A stretch of 64,000 nucleotides of DNA, taken from Candidatus Avimuribaculum pullicola (GTDB lineage: Bacteria; Bacteroidota; Bacteroidia; Bacteroidales; Muribaculaceae). The notes below the pieces were generated by a model that saw only the letters and a program-made list of their open reading frames with translations, did not search any database and had not been told where the DNA came from. The stretch lies in assembly GCA_018716295.1 (NCBI GenBank), contig DVKC01000012.1:1-64000 (forward strand), written 5' to 3'. A program made the translations under genes and the position numbers. Shown one piece after another: positions 53,143-62,476 of this stretch (positions within the stretch are counted from its first letter, which is position 1; each line of letters opens with the position of its first letter).

Positions 53143-54172
53143 AACTGCTCATGTATTTTTGCTCCAAGTCATAGAATGCCGCATACTCTTCCAATATCGG
53201 GTTATTCTGTATTGCAGCAAGAATATCTCCCTCTTCTACAGCGATTTCACCTTTTTCCTTATATAAACCGAAGAAACGAACACATGCACCAGTATGTTCT
53301 TTGTATTCTGAATACAGTGAAAGCAGGTGTGTAAGCAGGTAATCATGCGTAGCGATAAAAATCTGCAAACCACACTTCTGTAGCTCACGAATAAATTCAG
53401 CCACCACTCTGATAAGAGCTGGATTAAGATTCGATTCTGGTTCGTCCCAGAATAGGACTGTTTTAGAATTTATTTCGCCATTTAGAATAAGATATAAAAT
53501 AGACGCTAATTTACGCAAACCTTCAGCCACCAAATGAGCTTCCATGTTTCCATCAGCAGTCTGTATGTAAAAACGGCCATTCATCTGAAGTACCTTGAAA
53601 CCCAATTCACGTTCCAGCAATTCGATTGCCGTTTTTAATGGATTGCCGTCTAAATCACGCAATATCGGAAGCGCAAGCGAATGGGCTAAATTTATATACG
53701 TTTGGTCAAACGACAATTCCCGTTTGCTACTTAACCCTATAAACCCTTCATACAGAGAAAACATTTCTCGTGGCGGTATATAAATAAACTGGCAACCATT
53801 CCACTTGTCATCTTTTTCTATCCTTACTGTTGTCTTTGACGTTGCAGAAAAACTGAATGCCAAGCTTTTGCCATCCACTGTAATATCAACTAATGCCTTA
53901 CTCGAACCAATCCTTTTGTTTACCAAATTGCCGATAATATCTGGCTTGAAATAATGGGTTATATTTTCTGCCAATATATATTCAAACTGTTCTTTGGAAG
54001 TAGTCTTCTTTGCAAGGAAATCGTGGCGTGACTGCAAAGCAGATGCCAAGCATTTGAGAACATGCGTCTTACCTGTGCCATTTTTCCCAATAAGCACATT
54101 GACCCCATCAACAAACAAAAAACTATTGTTGGCAAAACCTGTAAACCCTTTTAATAATATTCGATTTATCAT
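53135..54172 (-). CDS. RecF/OLD-like AAA ATPase, first gene of a two-gene module
   Basis: 345 residues. Walker A GKNGTGKT at 29-36, an inserted helical middle, a signature-like AEGLRKLASILYLIL helix, Walker B VLFWDEPESNLNP and a His-switch IATHDY follow the ABC-type ATPase order of RecF, SMC and OLD proteins. There is no TOPRIM domain; the nuclease function seems to be delegated to the overlapping downstream gene. Similar ATPase-plus-effector pairs (for example PARIS, Septu, RloA with a partner) act in phage defence. AT-rich, probably horizontally acquired. Confidence 0.85.
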   Translation of the reverse strand: MINRILLKGFTGFANNSFLFVDGVNVLIGKNGTGKTHVLKCLASALQSRHDFLAKKTTSKEQFEYILAENITHYFKPDIIGNLVNKRIGSSKALVDITVDGKSLAFSFSATSKTTVRIEKDDKWNGCQFIYIPPREMFSLYEGFIGLSSKRELSFDQTYINLAHSLALPILRDLDGNPLKTAIELLERELGFKVLQMNGRFYIQTADGNMEAHLVAEGLRKLASILYLILNGEINSKTVLFWDEPESNLNPALIRVVAEFIRELQKCGLQIFIATHDYLLTHLLSLYSEYKEHTGACVRFFGLYKEKGEIAVEEGDILAAIQNNPILEEYAAFYDLEQKYMSSYE

Positions 54173-54340
54173 TAATTGACCACTTAATTAAACGATTACA
54201 AACTTACACAAAATCCATGGAATATCCGCCAGATTTCGGCAGATTAACGCAATAGGAATTGGGATAATGATTTGGGTTCAAAGCAAATTGCAGCACGCAC
54301 ACTATCCTTCAGTAATATGCCCTTCTTGAAATTTCTATTG

Positions 54341-54985
54341 TTATTTCTCTGACAGAGAAAACAGTATATCCGCGGGGCTTTTGAATATGTAGCTTGCCTG
54401 TATTCCCTGGTTTGCCGCATTTCCCCACGCGGCAAGCCCGAAATCCACCCCGGCATTTTGCGCACACTGGCTGTCATAAATAGTATCGCCTATATAAACA
54501 GCATTCGAGGCGTTTATATCAAATACATTAAGATATGCCAGCAAAGGGTCGGGATAAGGTTTTGGGCGAGAAGCATCTTCCACACATATTACAGTGCTAA
54601 AATAATCAGACAGAGCAAAAGGGGCAGCAAAATCAGTCGTATATTCGTTGCGGGTCTTGGACGTAACTATACCCAACTTGTAGCCATTCGTTTTCAAGCT
54701 AACCAATAATTGCGGAATGCCGTCAAAGAGCCTTATACGGGATTTATATTTCAGCAGATGTTCATTCCATCTGTTATTTGCATGTTCAATGTCCGTTATT
54801 CCTAATTTGCTCAACGCCACGCTACCTGGTATTCCAAGCACAAATTTCAGTTCATGCTTTTCGATCTCCTTATGCAGCATCTCCCATACAGTATCTCTCA
54901 AACTTTGAAGTATGGCTTCTTCCGTATCAATTAACGTACCGTCAATATCGAATATGATATGCTCATACTTTCTCATCGCTGCCAT
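54341..54985 (-). CDS. HAD phosphatase (phosphoglycolate phosphatase-like)
   Basis: 214 residues; an internal ATG at 54976 (MRKYEH) may be the start. Motif I FDIDGTLIDTEE, motif II IVTSKT, a Lys in SRPKPYPDPLLAYL, motif IV YIGDTIYDSQCA. The cap is helical. It dephosphorylates an unknown small metabolite. It follows the acetyltransferase gene after three bases and closes the NUDIX-acetyltransferase-HAD unit. Confidence 0.88.
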   Translation of the reverse strand: MAAMRKYEHIIFDIDGTLIDTEEAILQSLRDTVWEMLHKEIEKHELKFVLGIPGSVALSKLGITDIEHANNRWNEHLLKYKSRIRLFDGIPQLLVSLKTNGYKLGIVTSKTRNEYTTDFAAPFALSDYFSTVICVEDASRPKPYPDPLLAYLNVFDINASNAVYIGDTIYDSQCAQNAGVDFGLAAWGNAANQGIQASYIFKSPADILFSLSEK

Positions 54986-54988
54986 CTG

Positions 54989-55606
54989 TCAAGGTTCGTT
55001 GTCAATCTGTTTAATCACACGGCATGGATTGCCCACTGCCACGCAGTTGGCTGGAATGGAACGGGTCACTACACTACCTGCCCCGATGACGCTGTTCTTG
55101 CCAATCGTTACTCCAGGCAAAATGATAGCACCACCGCCAATCCACACGCCATCTTCTATCTTTACTGGCAAGGCGTATGTGCGACATATTTCCCCGCCTT
55201 CCGACCAGTCCTGCACCATGCGCTCATTCACTCGGGTAGAATGTGTGGCTGTATATATCTGCACATTAGAAGCAATCAACACATTACTGCCTATATCGAT
55301 ACGGTTGTTGTCAACGAAAGTGCAGTTCATGTTGATAATCACTTTGTCTCCGATAAAAATATGTTTTCCGCATTCGCAATGGAAATCAATGTCAACATGC
55401 ACCCCTTTTCCCATACTGCCGAACATCTCGTGCAACAAGGCTTGCTTGCGCTCAGTGTCGGCATAATCGGTGGAATTGAACTGCGCCAACAGCCGCCTTG
55501 TACGCAAAATCATATCCACAATTTTCGGGTCATTGCTTCCAATGAAAGGTTCGCCCGCTAAACATTTCTCGTATTCTGTTTTCATCAGGTTCTGCATTTT
55601 AATCAA
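54989..55606 (-). CDS. Sugar O-acetyltransferase (maltose/galactoside type)
   Basis: 205 residues. N-terminal MAT domain (EYEKCLAGEPFIGSNDPKI) then a left-handed beta helix of hexapeptides ending VWIGGGAIILPGVTIGKNSVIGAGSVVTRSIP. The catalytic His lies in TATHSTRVNERM. It acetylates a sugar with acetyl-CoA. Overlaps the NUDIX gene by eight bases. Confidence 0.9.
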   Translation of the reverse strand: MIKMQNLMKTEYEKCLAGEPFIGSNDPKIVDMILRTRRLLAQFNSTDYADTERKQALLHEMFGSMGKGVHVDIDFHCECGKHIFIGDKVIINMNCTFVDNNRIDIGSNVLIASNVQIYTATHSTRVNERMVQDWSEGGEICRTYALPVKIEDGVWIGGGAIILPGVTIGKNSVIGAGSVVTRSIPANCVAVGNPCRVIKQIDNEP

Positions 55607-56228
55607 ATTCCACCTGCCAATTCTTGTCGGAATAGGCGGTGAAGCACATTTCTATTTGTTCATAACTGTTTTTGTTCACTGCCAATGGAGGCAGTTCGTC
55701 CAATCCGAAATAACCGCTTGCAACGGTTTCCATATTTGGCTTGAAACATCCACCTTTTACCTCGCAAAGCACAAACACCTTGCAAATATTGTAAGCGAAT
55801 GGGGGCTGATTGTGCAAATTGCGGTCATGCAGAGCGATGACTCGCACAGCTTCTACGTCAAGTCCAGCTTCTTCCCTTACTTCCTTGATGGTATTCGACT
55901 TGATGGTTTCCATCACATCTACCCATCCGCCAGGCATAGACCAAGTCCCATCATTTTCTTCTACCAACAGAATCTTATTATCCTTGAAAATAGCCGCACG
56001 AGTATCAAGTTTAGGTGTCTGAAACCCGCTCTCATTGCAAAACAAATCTTTCACCTGCGCCAAAGGAAGCCTTCCCTGCAAACTCATTATCTCAGCAGCA
56101 ATTTCCCTGACACGCTCAAAACGCTCCTTGTCAAAAGGGTCTTTTGTATAAGTCAGCCCCGCTTGCGCTATGAACTGAAGTTCTTTAGCCCATTCCAACC
56201 ATTGGTGTTCCTGCTCTTGTTTATCCAT
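55599..56228 (-). CDS. NUDIX hydrolase with N-terminal helical domain
   Basis: 209 residues. The Nudix box GGWVDVMETIKSNTIKEVREEAGL is intact (split here into GGWVDV and REEAGL as key parts). The first 60 residues (EQEHQWLEWAKELQFIAQAGL) are the helical extension of a known NUDIX subgroup of ADP-ribose or nucleotide-sugar hydrolases. It begins the three-gene unit with the acetyltransferase and HAD genes. Confidence 0.88.
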   Translation of the reverse strand: MDKQEQEHQWLEWAKELQFIAQAGLTYTKDPFDKERFERVREIAAEIMSLQGRLPLAQVKDLFCNESGFQTPKLDTRAAIFKDNKILLVEENDGTWSMPGGWVDVMETIKSNTIKEVREEAGLDVEAVRVIALHDRNLHNQPPFAYNICKVFVLCEVKGGCFKPNMETVASGYFGLDELPPLAVNKNSYEQIEMCFTAYSDKNWQVEFD

Positions 56229-56292
56229 AATCTTTGCACGGTCATTTCTTAATTATACAAAATTAGGGACAAGAAACAATTTCTCGTTTACC

Positions 56293-56868
56293 CTATGTTA
56301 AAAAAAGCCTATTAGCTCTTATACGGCTTAACGATTGTTGTGTAATACCCAGAAAAGAAGCTATATATCCTAAGTTCACCCTTTGAAAGAGTTCGGGACA
56401 TTCTTTTGTCAAATGTTCATAGCGTTCTTGGGCCGACCAATTCAATCGGCGAATATGTATGTCTTGCAGACGGAGGAAGTTTTCTTGTTGCAACACCCGC
56501 ATCCAGTTTGCAAGATCAATGTAAGACCTGTACAATTCATCCAGTTGCTCCACCGAAATAGAATAGGCTGTAGTTTCTTCCAAAGTTTCTACATATTCAA
56601 AGCCCGCTTTGTGGCGGCATAAGTCCCATGAGCCACAGGCAACATCACCTTCCTTAGAAAACCATGTCGTTATTTGTTTTCCACTATGCAAAACATAAGA
56701 GCGCGTGATGCCTTTTTCGATAAAATATACCTTCCTGTCAAGTTTCCCGGCATGGATAATAATTGTTTTGGGCGGAAATACAAATCTCTCAAAAAGACAT
56801 ACCAGCGCATCCAATGCTTCATCCGAAACTGGATAATACGTTCTTATCTTTCCGACAATGTTTTCCAT
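56293..56868 (-). CDS. Crp/Fnr family transcriptional regulator
   Basis: 191 residues from ATG 56868; an upstream frame to 56910 runs over the promoter. A cyclic-nucleotide-like sensor domain (FPPKTIIIHAGKLDRKVYFIEKG) and a C-terminal winged helix (LGYIASFLGITQQSLSRIRA) are present. The cAMP-contacting RxS/T pair is not obvious, as in other small Bacteroidetes regulators of this type. It may control the neighbouring NUDIX-acetyltransferase-HAD genes, which lie 65 bases downstream on the same strand. Confidence 0.88.
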   Translation of the reverse strand: MENIVGKIRTYYPVSDEALDALVCLFERFVFPPKTIIIHAGKLDRKVYFIEKGITRSYVLHSGKQITTWFSKEGDVACGSWDLCRHKAGFEYVETLEETTAYSISVEQLDELYRSYIDLANWMRVLQQENFLRLQDIHIRRLNWSAQERYEHLTKECPELFQRVNLGYIASFLGITQQSLSRIRANRLFLT

Positions 56869-56885
56869 AACCCTGTTATTTTTTG

Positions 56886-56916
56886 CAAAGATACAAAATG
56901 GAAGCAGCAATTCAAC
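56886..56916 (-). promoter_or_regulatory. Promoter of the Crp/Fnr gene
   Basis: Minus strand GTTG (56913-56916), 19 bases, TATCTTTG (56886-56893); one mismatch in the -33 box. It lies 18 bases before the ATG. Confidence 0.6.
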
Positions 56917-57024
56917 CTCCTCTTGATTTCAAGTAGGTATATTCCTTGATACAGATTTACGGAAAATTTCTGCGATTTTTATGACTGTAGAATAAAAAAT
57001 GGAAGGGTGCTGTAGAAACGTTTT

Positions 57025-57056
57025 TTTGCGAGTATCGGGGAAATGTAGTATTTTTG
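57025..57056 (+). promoter_or_regulatory. ftsK operon promoter
   Basis: TTTG (57025-57028), 20 bases, TATTTTTG (57049-57056), a full consensus match about 75 bases before the GTG start of ftsK. Confidence 0.75.
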
Positions 57057-57129
57057 CTATGAGATTTGTGGCGGCTTCGAGTGTGGAGTGCGGCACGTTT
57101 TTTTATAACTTCTATTTCAAACTTTTATT

Positions 57130-59769
57130 GTGGCACGGAAATTTTACGACCCCGACATAATCGACCGCCCGGCAGCAACAACCGCTGCCGAGGGGAGCAA
57201 CGGAACACCTCGTAGCAACCAAAGGCGCAACACAGGCAACAGTAATACGGCACAAGCATCGCAATCTTCTGCCACATCGGCACAGCCTGCAAGCAAAGAT
57301 GAGTGGCTCGATAAAATAAAAGCATTTTTCCACAGCAAGCGCACACGCATTGCCGTGGGCGCAATGCTGACCCTGTTCGGCACCTACTTGTTCATAATTT
57401 TCATATCATACTTGAATTCTGGCGCAGCCGACCAAAGCATCGTCGCTTCACTCTCAATCGAGGATATCGACAAGATGAACTTAGGCGACAAAATCAAGAA
57501 TAAAGGTGCCATAATAGGCGCGATTATAACTAAGTCAATGATTTACAATGGCATTGGCCTTGCTGCATTTATCGTGGCACTGTGGTGCGTAGTCATCGGA
57601 ATCAGGTTGATAAAAGTATCCTCCAAAGTGCATTTCTTCCAATTCACATTCATGACTGCCATCAACATTGCAGCATGCATGATGGTTTTGGGAGCGTTCT
57701 CACTATATGCCAATCCACTATTTTTCCCTATTGGCGGCAATATGGGATATTACAGCAGCCTATGGCTGCAAAGCTACATAGGCGTACCAGGACTGGTGCT
57801 TCTAAACATACTCATCGTGATACTGTGGGCTTTGGTTTTCTACAAAACGCTTGCATTCATATTCTTCACAATCAAAAAGCACATACCGAAACGCACCAAG
57901 CCAATAAACGAGGAGGACGAGGTTGAAGAAAATGCCAACGAAAACGAAACTGCCGATAACAACGATGACACCTCCGAAACGGCAGAAGAAAACGATGACG
58001 AAAACCCTCTCGAATCCAACCAAGAAGAAGAGGAAGAAGAACGTCAGAACAACAACAAGGCTAATGAAACGATGCCATACAGGATAAATGCCGCCAATGA
58101 CAGCGAAATATTGTCGGATATTGATACCACCCAAGAGCAAGACATCGCATCACAGCTTGACAACACTACTGTTGACAGCAACGAAATAGACGGGACTATC
58201 ACGGTGTCGAAGCCAATCGAACAAGGTGACGAAAAACGGTTCGACGCTTTCGACCCGACAAAAGAATTGTCGAAATACAAGATGCCGCCGCTCGACCTGC
58301 TGCGTGATGGCGGAAGCCGAAGCAACACCGCCGACATCGATGAACAAGAAAACAATAAAAGGCGCATTACCGAAACGTTGGCAAACTATGACATTCAAAT
58401 CAAAAAAATAGACGTATGCGTAGGCCCGACAATCTCTCTATTTGAAATCCAACCGTGCGAAGGTGTGCGCATCGCTAAGATAAAGAACCTGAGCAACGAT
58501 ATACAGATGAGTCTGGCAGCACTCGGCATTCGCATCATTGCCCCAATCCCAGGCAAATGCACTGTCGGAATCGAAGTGCCAAACAAAGACCCGCAAACGG
58601 TGTACATGCGCACAATTTTGGGTTCGGCAAAGTTCCAAAATTGCAAAATGGACTTGCCTATGGCATTGGGCTGCACAATCACCAACGATGTGGCAATCGC
58701 CGACCTGGCAAAAATGCCCCACCTGCTCGTGGCTGGTGCTACTGGACAAGGAAAGTCGGTGGGACTTAACGCCATAATAGCATCTCTGCTCTACAAGAAG
58801 CACCCGTCTGAGCTGAAATTGGTACTCATCGACCCAAAAATGGTAGAGTTCAGCCTGTACTCCAAGCTCGAACATCATTATTTGGCAAAACTCACCGGCG
58901 AGAACGAATGCATCGTAATCGAGCCTAAAAAGGCAATAGCAACACTAAACTCGCTCGTACAGGAAATGGAAAACCGCAACTTACTGTTGCGCGATGCCGG
59001 CGAACGCAATATCAAGGACTATAACGCCAAATTCATTGCCCGCCGCCTCAACCCCGAGAAAGGGCATCGATACATGCCCTACATTGTGCTTGTGGTGGAC
59101 GAGTATGCCGACTTGGTGATGACTGGGGGCAAGGAGGTGGAACGCCCAATAGCCCGCATAGCACAGAAAGCACGCGCAGTGGGAATACACATGATTATAG
59201 CCACACAACGCCCATCGACCGATGTAATCACTGGCATGATCAAAGCCAACTTCCCGGGCCGTATCGCCTTCAAGGTGGTGCAAATGGTAGATAGCCGCAC
59301 AATCCTCGACTGCCCGGGTGCCGAACAGCTTGTGGGACGCGGCGACATGCTTTTCTCGGCTGCCGGCAGCGTGGTAGAACGCATTCAATGTGCATTCATC
59401 GACACTCCCGAGGTTGAGAGCATCTGCGACTACATCAGCAGCCAAGTGGGTTATGACGAGGCTTACGAGCTCCCCGAATATATCCCCGACACCGACGAGC
59501 AAAGTGGCGGTAACGACCAAGGTGGTTCGATGAACCTTAACGACCGCGACCCCCTATTCGACGAGATAGCGCAATACATCGTGGCAAGCGACACCGCTTC
59601 GACCTCATCGTTGCAACGCCACTATAACATAGGCTACAACCGTGCAGGACGCATAATGGATCAGATGGAGGCTGCCGGAATCGTCGGGCCAGCACAGGGC
59701 GGCAAACCGCGCAAGGTGCTTATCGACGCAACGCAGCTACAAAGCATGCTTGCCCAGAAACTATTCTGA
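57130..59769 (+). CDS. ftsK: DNA translocase FtsK/SpoIIIE
   Basis: 879 residues, starting at a GTG (57130). Four or so membrane helices occupy the first 255 residues, then an acidic Glu/Asp/Asn linker (about 257-310) and the motor: alpha domain, Walker A GATGQGKS (536-543), Walker B VVDEYADLV (about 655-663), IATQRPSTDVITG. The C-terminal gamma winged helix (SSLQRHYNIGYNRAGRIMDQM) reads chromosome polarity sequences. It pumps DNA at the septum during division. It begins an operon with lolA-like, trxB and murI. Confidence 0.95.
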   Translation: MARKFYDPDIIDRPAATTAAEGSNGTPRSNQRRNTGNSNTAQASQSSATSAQPASKDEWLDKIKAFFHSKRTRIAVGAMLTLFGTYLFIIFISYLNSGAADQSIVASLSIEDIDKMNLGDKIKNKGAIIGAIITKSMIYNGIGLAAFIVALWCVVIGIRLIKVSSKVHFFQFTFMTAINIAACMMVLGAFSLYANPLFFPIGGNMGYYSSLWLQSYIGVPGLVLLNILIVILWALVFYKTLAFIFFTIKKHIPKRTKPINEEDEVEENANENETADNNDDTSETAEENDDENPLESNQEEEEEERQNNNKANETMPYRINAANDSEILSDIDTTQEQDIASQLDNTTVDSNEIDGTITVSKPIEQGDEKRFDAFDPTKELSKYKMPPLDLLRDGGSRSNTADIDEQENNKRRITETLANYDIQIKKIDVCVGPTISLFEIQPCEGVRIAKIKNLSNDIQMSLAALGIRIIAPIPGKCTVGIEVPNKDPQTVYMRTILGSAKFQNCKMDLPMALGCTITNDVAIADLAKMPHLLVAGATGQGKSVGLNAIIASLLYKKHPSELKLVLIDPKMVEFSLYSKLEHHYLAKLTGENECIVIEPKKAIATLNSLVQEMENRNLLLRDAGERNIKDYNAKFIARRLNPEKGHRYMPYIVLVVDEYADLVMTGGKEVERPIARIAQKARAVGIHMIIATQRPSTDVITGMIKANFPGRIAFKVVQMVDSRTILDCPGAEQLVGRGDMLFSAAGSVVERIQCAFIDTPEVESICDYISSQVGYDEAYELPEYIPDTDEQSGGNDQGGSMNLNDRDPLFDEIAQYIVASDTASTSSLQRHYNIGYNRAGRIMDQMEAAGIVGPAQGGKPRKVLIDATQLQSMLAQKLF

Positions 59770-59801
59770 GCTTTTTCACCAATCAAACGACCCACAAAAT
59801 C

Positions 59802-60413
59802 ATGAACAAAATCGCACTCATATTGCTATACATAGCCCTTGCACATATAACCTTATTGGCCCAAACCGCCAGCGAGGTACTGCAACAGGTGATTGACACC
59901 TACAACAGCAGCAAGGGCATATCGGCCGACTATACAATGACATACGACCGCAATACCGACCATGGCACAATAGCCATGGAAGGCGACAAATTCCGCATAC
60001 TATCAACCGACCTTATGTGCTGGTACGACGGAACAACGCAATGGGCCTACTCATCGATGACCGAAGAAGTGAACATCACCGAACCGACACAAGAGGAATT
60101 GCAAATGTCAAACCCTTATGCCGCCTTGGTCGCTTTCGAGAGCAGTTCCAATGTGTCGATGGTACCAACCCAGCAAGGCACATACATGCTATCGCTCATT
60201 CCACAAGCATCAAACAGTGATGTGAAACTCATACAACTATTCGTCGGCAAGCAAAGCTACCAAATCGAAAAAGCCGTTTTTGTTATGGCCGACAACTCAC
60301 AATACACCGTGGTCGTGGAAAATTATGCCACAGGCAAAAAATTTAATAAAAACACATTCAAATACGACCCCAAACAAGTACCAACTGGCACACAGGTCGT
60401 CGATTTAAGATAA
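59802..60413 (+). CDS. lolA: LolA-like outer-membrane lipoprotein carrier
   Basis: 203 residues with a signal peptide ending in LLAQ. The mature part (SEVLQQVIDTYNSSKGISADYTMTY, DLMCWYDGTTQWAYSSMTEEVNITEPT) has the open beta-barrel pattern of LolA. It ferries lipoproteins across the periplasm. Located 32 bases after ftsK; ftsK-lolA adjacency is common. Confidence 0.88.
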   Translation: MNKIALILLYIALAHITLLAQTASEVLQQVIDTYNSSKGISADYTMTYDRNTDHGTIAMEGDKFRILSTDLMCWYDGTTQWAYSSMTEEVNITEPTQEELQMSNPYAALVAFESSSNVSMVPTQQGTYMLSLIPQASNSDVKLIQLFVGKQSYQIEKAVFVMADNSQYTVVVENYATGKKFNKNTFKYDPKQVPTGTQVVDLR

Positions 60414-60426
60414 AACTCAATGAATT

Positions 60427-61368
60427 ATGGAAACTACACGATGCTTAATCATAGGTTCAGGCCCAGCCGGATACACGGCTGCCATATATGCCTCGCGGGC
60501 CAACCTCGCCCCAGTGCTATACGAAGGCAACATGCCGGGCGGGCAACTGACCATAACTACCGAAGTTGAAAATTTCCCTGGATACCCCGAGGGTGTCGAT
60601 GGGTATGAAATGATGGAACAACTCAAGCAGCAAGCAGCTCGCTTCGGTGCCGACATGCGCAATGGCATAGTCACGTCTATCGACCTGTCGAAACGTCCAT
60701 TTGTGGCAACAATCGACGACGACACCGAAATCTCGGCCGAAGCCGTAATCATAGCCACAGGAGCATCGGCACGATACTTGGGGCTTGACGACGAAAAGCA
60801 CTTCCAGGGTCGCGGCGTGTCGGCTTGCGCCACATGCGACGGTTTTTTCTATCGCAAAAAAGTAGTAGCTGTTGTCGGAGGTGGGGATTCGGCATGTGAA
60901 GAAGCCAGCTACCTTGCACACCTTGCTTCAAAGGTATATATGATTGTGCGGAAAGATCACTTGCGGGCATCAAAGGTCATGCAAGAACGTGTATTCACAA
61001 ATCCCAACATTGAAATACTATTCAATACAAACACACTGGGACTATTCGGCAATGAAAAACTCGAAGGCGCACATTTAATACGCCACAAAGGCACACCACA
61101 AGAGGAACGTTTTGACATAGCCATCGACGGTTTTTTCCTTGCCATCGGGCATACCCCAAACACGGCATTCCTAAACGGACAATTAGACACCGACGAAAAC
61201 GGCTATATAATCACACATGGCTCGGGACAAGCCACAAGCATCGACGGAGTGTTTGCCGCCGGTGACGTAGCCGACCCTCACTACCAACAAGCTATCACAG
61301 CTGCTGGAATGGGATGCAAGGCCGCATTGGATGTGGAACGGTTCTTATTGGAAAACAATGGCAAATGA
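60427..61368 (+). CDS. trxB: Thioredoxin-disulfide reductase
   Basis: 313 residues. FAD site GSGPAGYTAAIYASR at the N-terminus, the redox pair Cys134-Ala-Thr-Cys137 in ACATCDGFF, the NADPH site VVGGGDSACEEA and the C-terminal GVFAAGDVADPHYQQA. It reduces thioredoxin with NADPH. Its end overlaps the murI start by 11 bases. Confidence 0.97.
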   Translation: METTRCLIIGSGPAGYTAAIYASRANLAPVLYEGNMPGGQLTITTEVENFPGYPEGVDGYEMMEQLKQQAARFGADMRNGIVTSIDLSKRPFVATIDDDTEISAEAVIIATGASARYLGLDDEKHFQGRGVSACATCDGFFYRKKVVAVVGGGDSACEEASYLAHLASKVYMIVRKDHLRASKVMQERVFTNPNIEILFNTNTLGLFGNEKLEGAHLIRHKGTPQEERFDIAIDGFFLAIGHTPNTAFLNGQLDTDENGYIITHGSGQATSIDGVFAAGDVADPHYQQAITAAGMGCKAALDVERFLLENNGK

Positions 61369-62203
61369 CACCGCCAGCTATGCTGCTGGACCAATAGGAG
61401 TTTTCGATTCAGGCTACGGCGGATTGACAATCCTTGACAAAATCCGCCGCCGCCTACCGCAATATGAATACTTATACCTCGGCGACAACGCCCGTGCCCC
61501 TTACGGGGTGCGGTCGTTCGACGTTGTATATGACTTCACACTTCAAGCTGTCAAGTATCTTTTTTCCCGTGGTTGCCAACTTGTGATATTGGCTTGCAAC
61601 ACAGCATCGGCCAAGGCTCTTCGCTCGATACAGCAAAACGACCTGCCAACAATCGACCCCACTCGCCGCGTGTTGGGCGTAATCCGCCCCACCGTGGAGA
61701 AAATAGGTGAAATCACCCGTAACGGCAACATCGGCATATTCGGCACTCCCGGAACTATCCAAAGCCGTTCCTACGACATGGAAATAGAAAAGATGTACGG
61801 CGGACGGTTCAAAACATTCGGGCAGGAATGCCCACTGTGGGTGCCGCTCGTCGAGAGCCAAGAAGCCGACGGCCCGGGTGCCGACTATTTCGTGAAAAAA
61901 TACACCGACGCACTGCTTGCACAATGCCCCGACATCGACAGCGTAATACTCGGCTGCACCCACTACCCGCTGATTGCCCCCAAAATCAGGCAATACATGC
62001 CACCGGGCATCACCATCGTCGAGCAGGGTGCAATCGTGGCCGACAGCCTTGCCGACTACCTGCGTCGGCACCCCGAGATGGAATGCCGCTGCCGCCGTGG
62101 CGGCACAGCCACCTACCTCACCACCGAGAATGCCACCCGCTTCGGCAGCATGGCCACCCTCTTCCTCCACACCCCCGTCACCGCCACCCACATCCCCCTG
62201 TAA
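61358..62203 (+). CDS. murI: Glutamate racemase
   Basis: 281 residues from ATG 61358, chosen because it gives the usual short lead before GPIGVFDSGYGGLTIL; a start at 61331 would overlap trxB by 38 bases. Catalytic cysteines are in LACNTASAKAL and LGCTHYPLI. It supplies D-glutamate for peptidoglycan. Last gene of the ftsK unit. Confidence 0.96.
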   Translation: MANDTASYAAGPIGVFDSGYGGLTILDKIRRRLPQYEYLYLGDNARAPYGVRSFDVVYDFTLQAVKYLFSRGCQLVILACNTASAKALRSIQQNDLPTIDPTRRVLGVIRPTVEKIGEITRNGNIGIFGTPGTIQSRSYDMEIEKMYGGRFKTFGQECPLWVPLVESQEADGPGADYFVKKYTDALLAQCPDIDSVILGCTHYPLIAPKIRQYMPPGITIVEQGAIVADSLADYLRRHPEMECRCRRGGTATYLTTENATRFGSMATLFLHTPVTATHIPL

Positions 62204-62288
62204 AATGGATTGGGTACACCGCCGCAGTGACACACAGCCCATACGTCCGTGCGCCATTATGAACATATCAGTCTAAAACAGGATTTGT

Positions 62289-62390
62289 TGTAGAGCCGTC
62301 ATACCATGGCGGCTCGATGACAGCACGAATGCAACCGTAATAAACTGTAAATGTGGTAGTAACGAGCCGCCATGATATGACGGCTCTACA
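62289..62390. repeat. 102-bp inverted-repeat element with 28-bp arms
   Basis: The arms 62289-62316 and 62363-62390 pair over 28 positions with a single mismatch (C versus T near the centre of the left arm), around a 46-base spacer. They begin TGTAGAGCCGTCATA and end CGGCTCTACA. It lies between the convergent murI and kinase-SUMF1 genes. It could be a MITE or a large bidirectional terminator hairpin; no second copy was seen in the window. Confidence 0.7.
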
Positions 62391-62476
62391 TAACAGCATC
62401 ACAGCATTTTACTCAAGGAAATGCCGCAGCATACAACCCCAGAACAGGAGCGCACAACCATCTCAAGAGATTGGTA

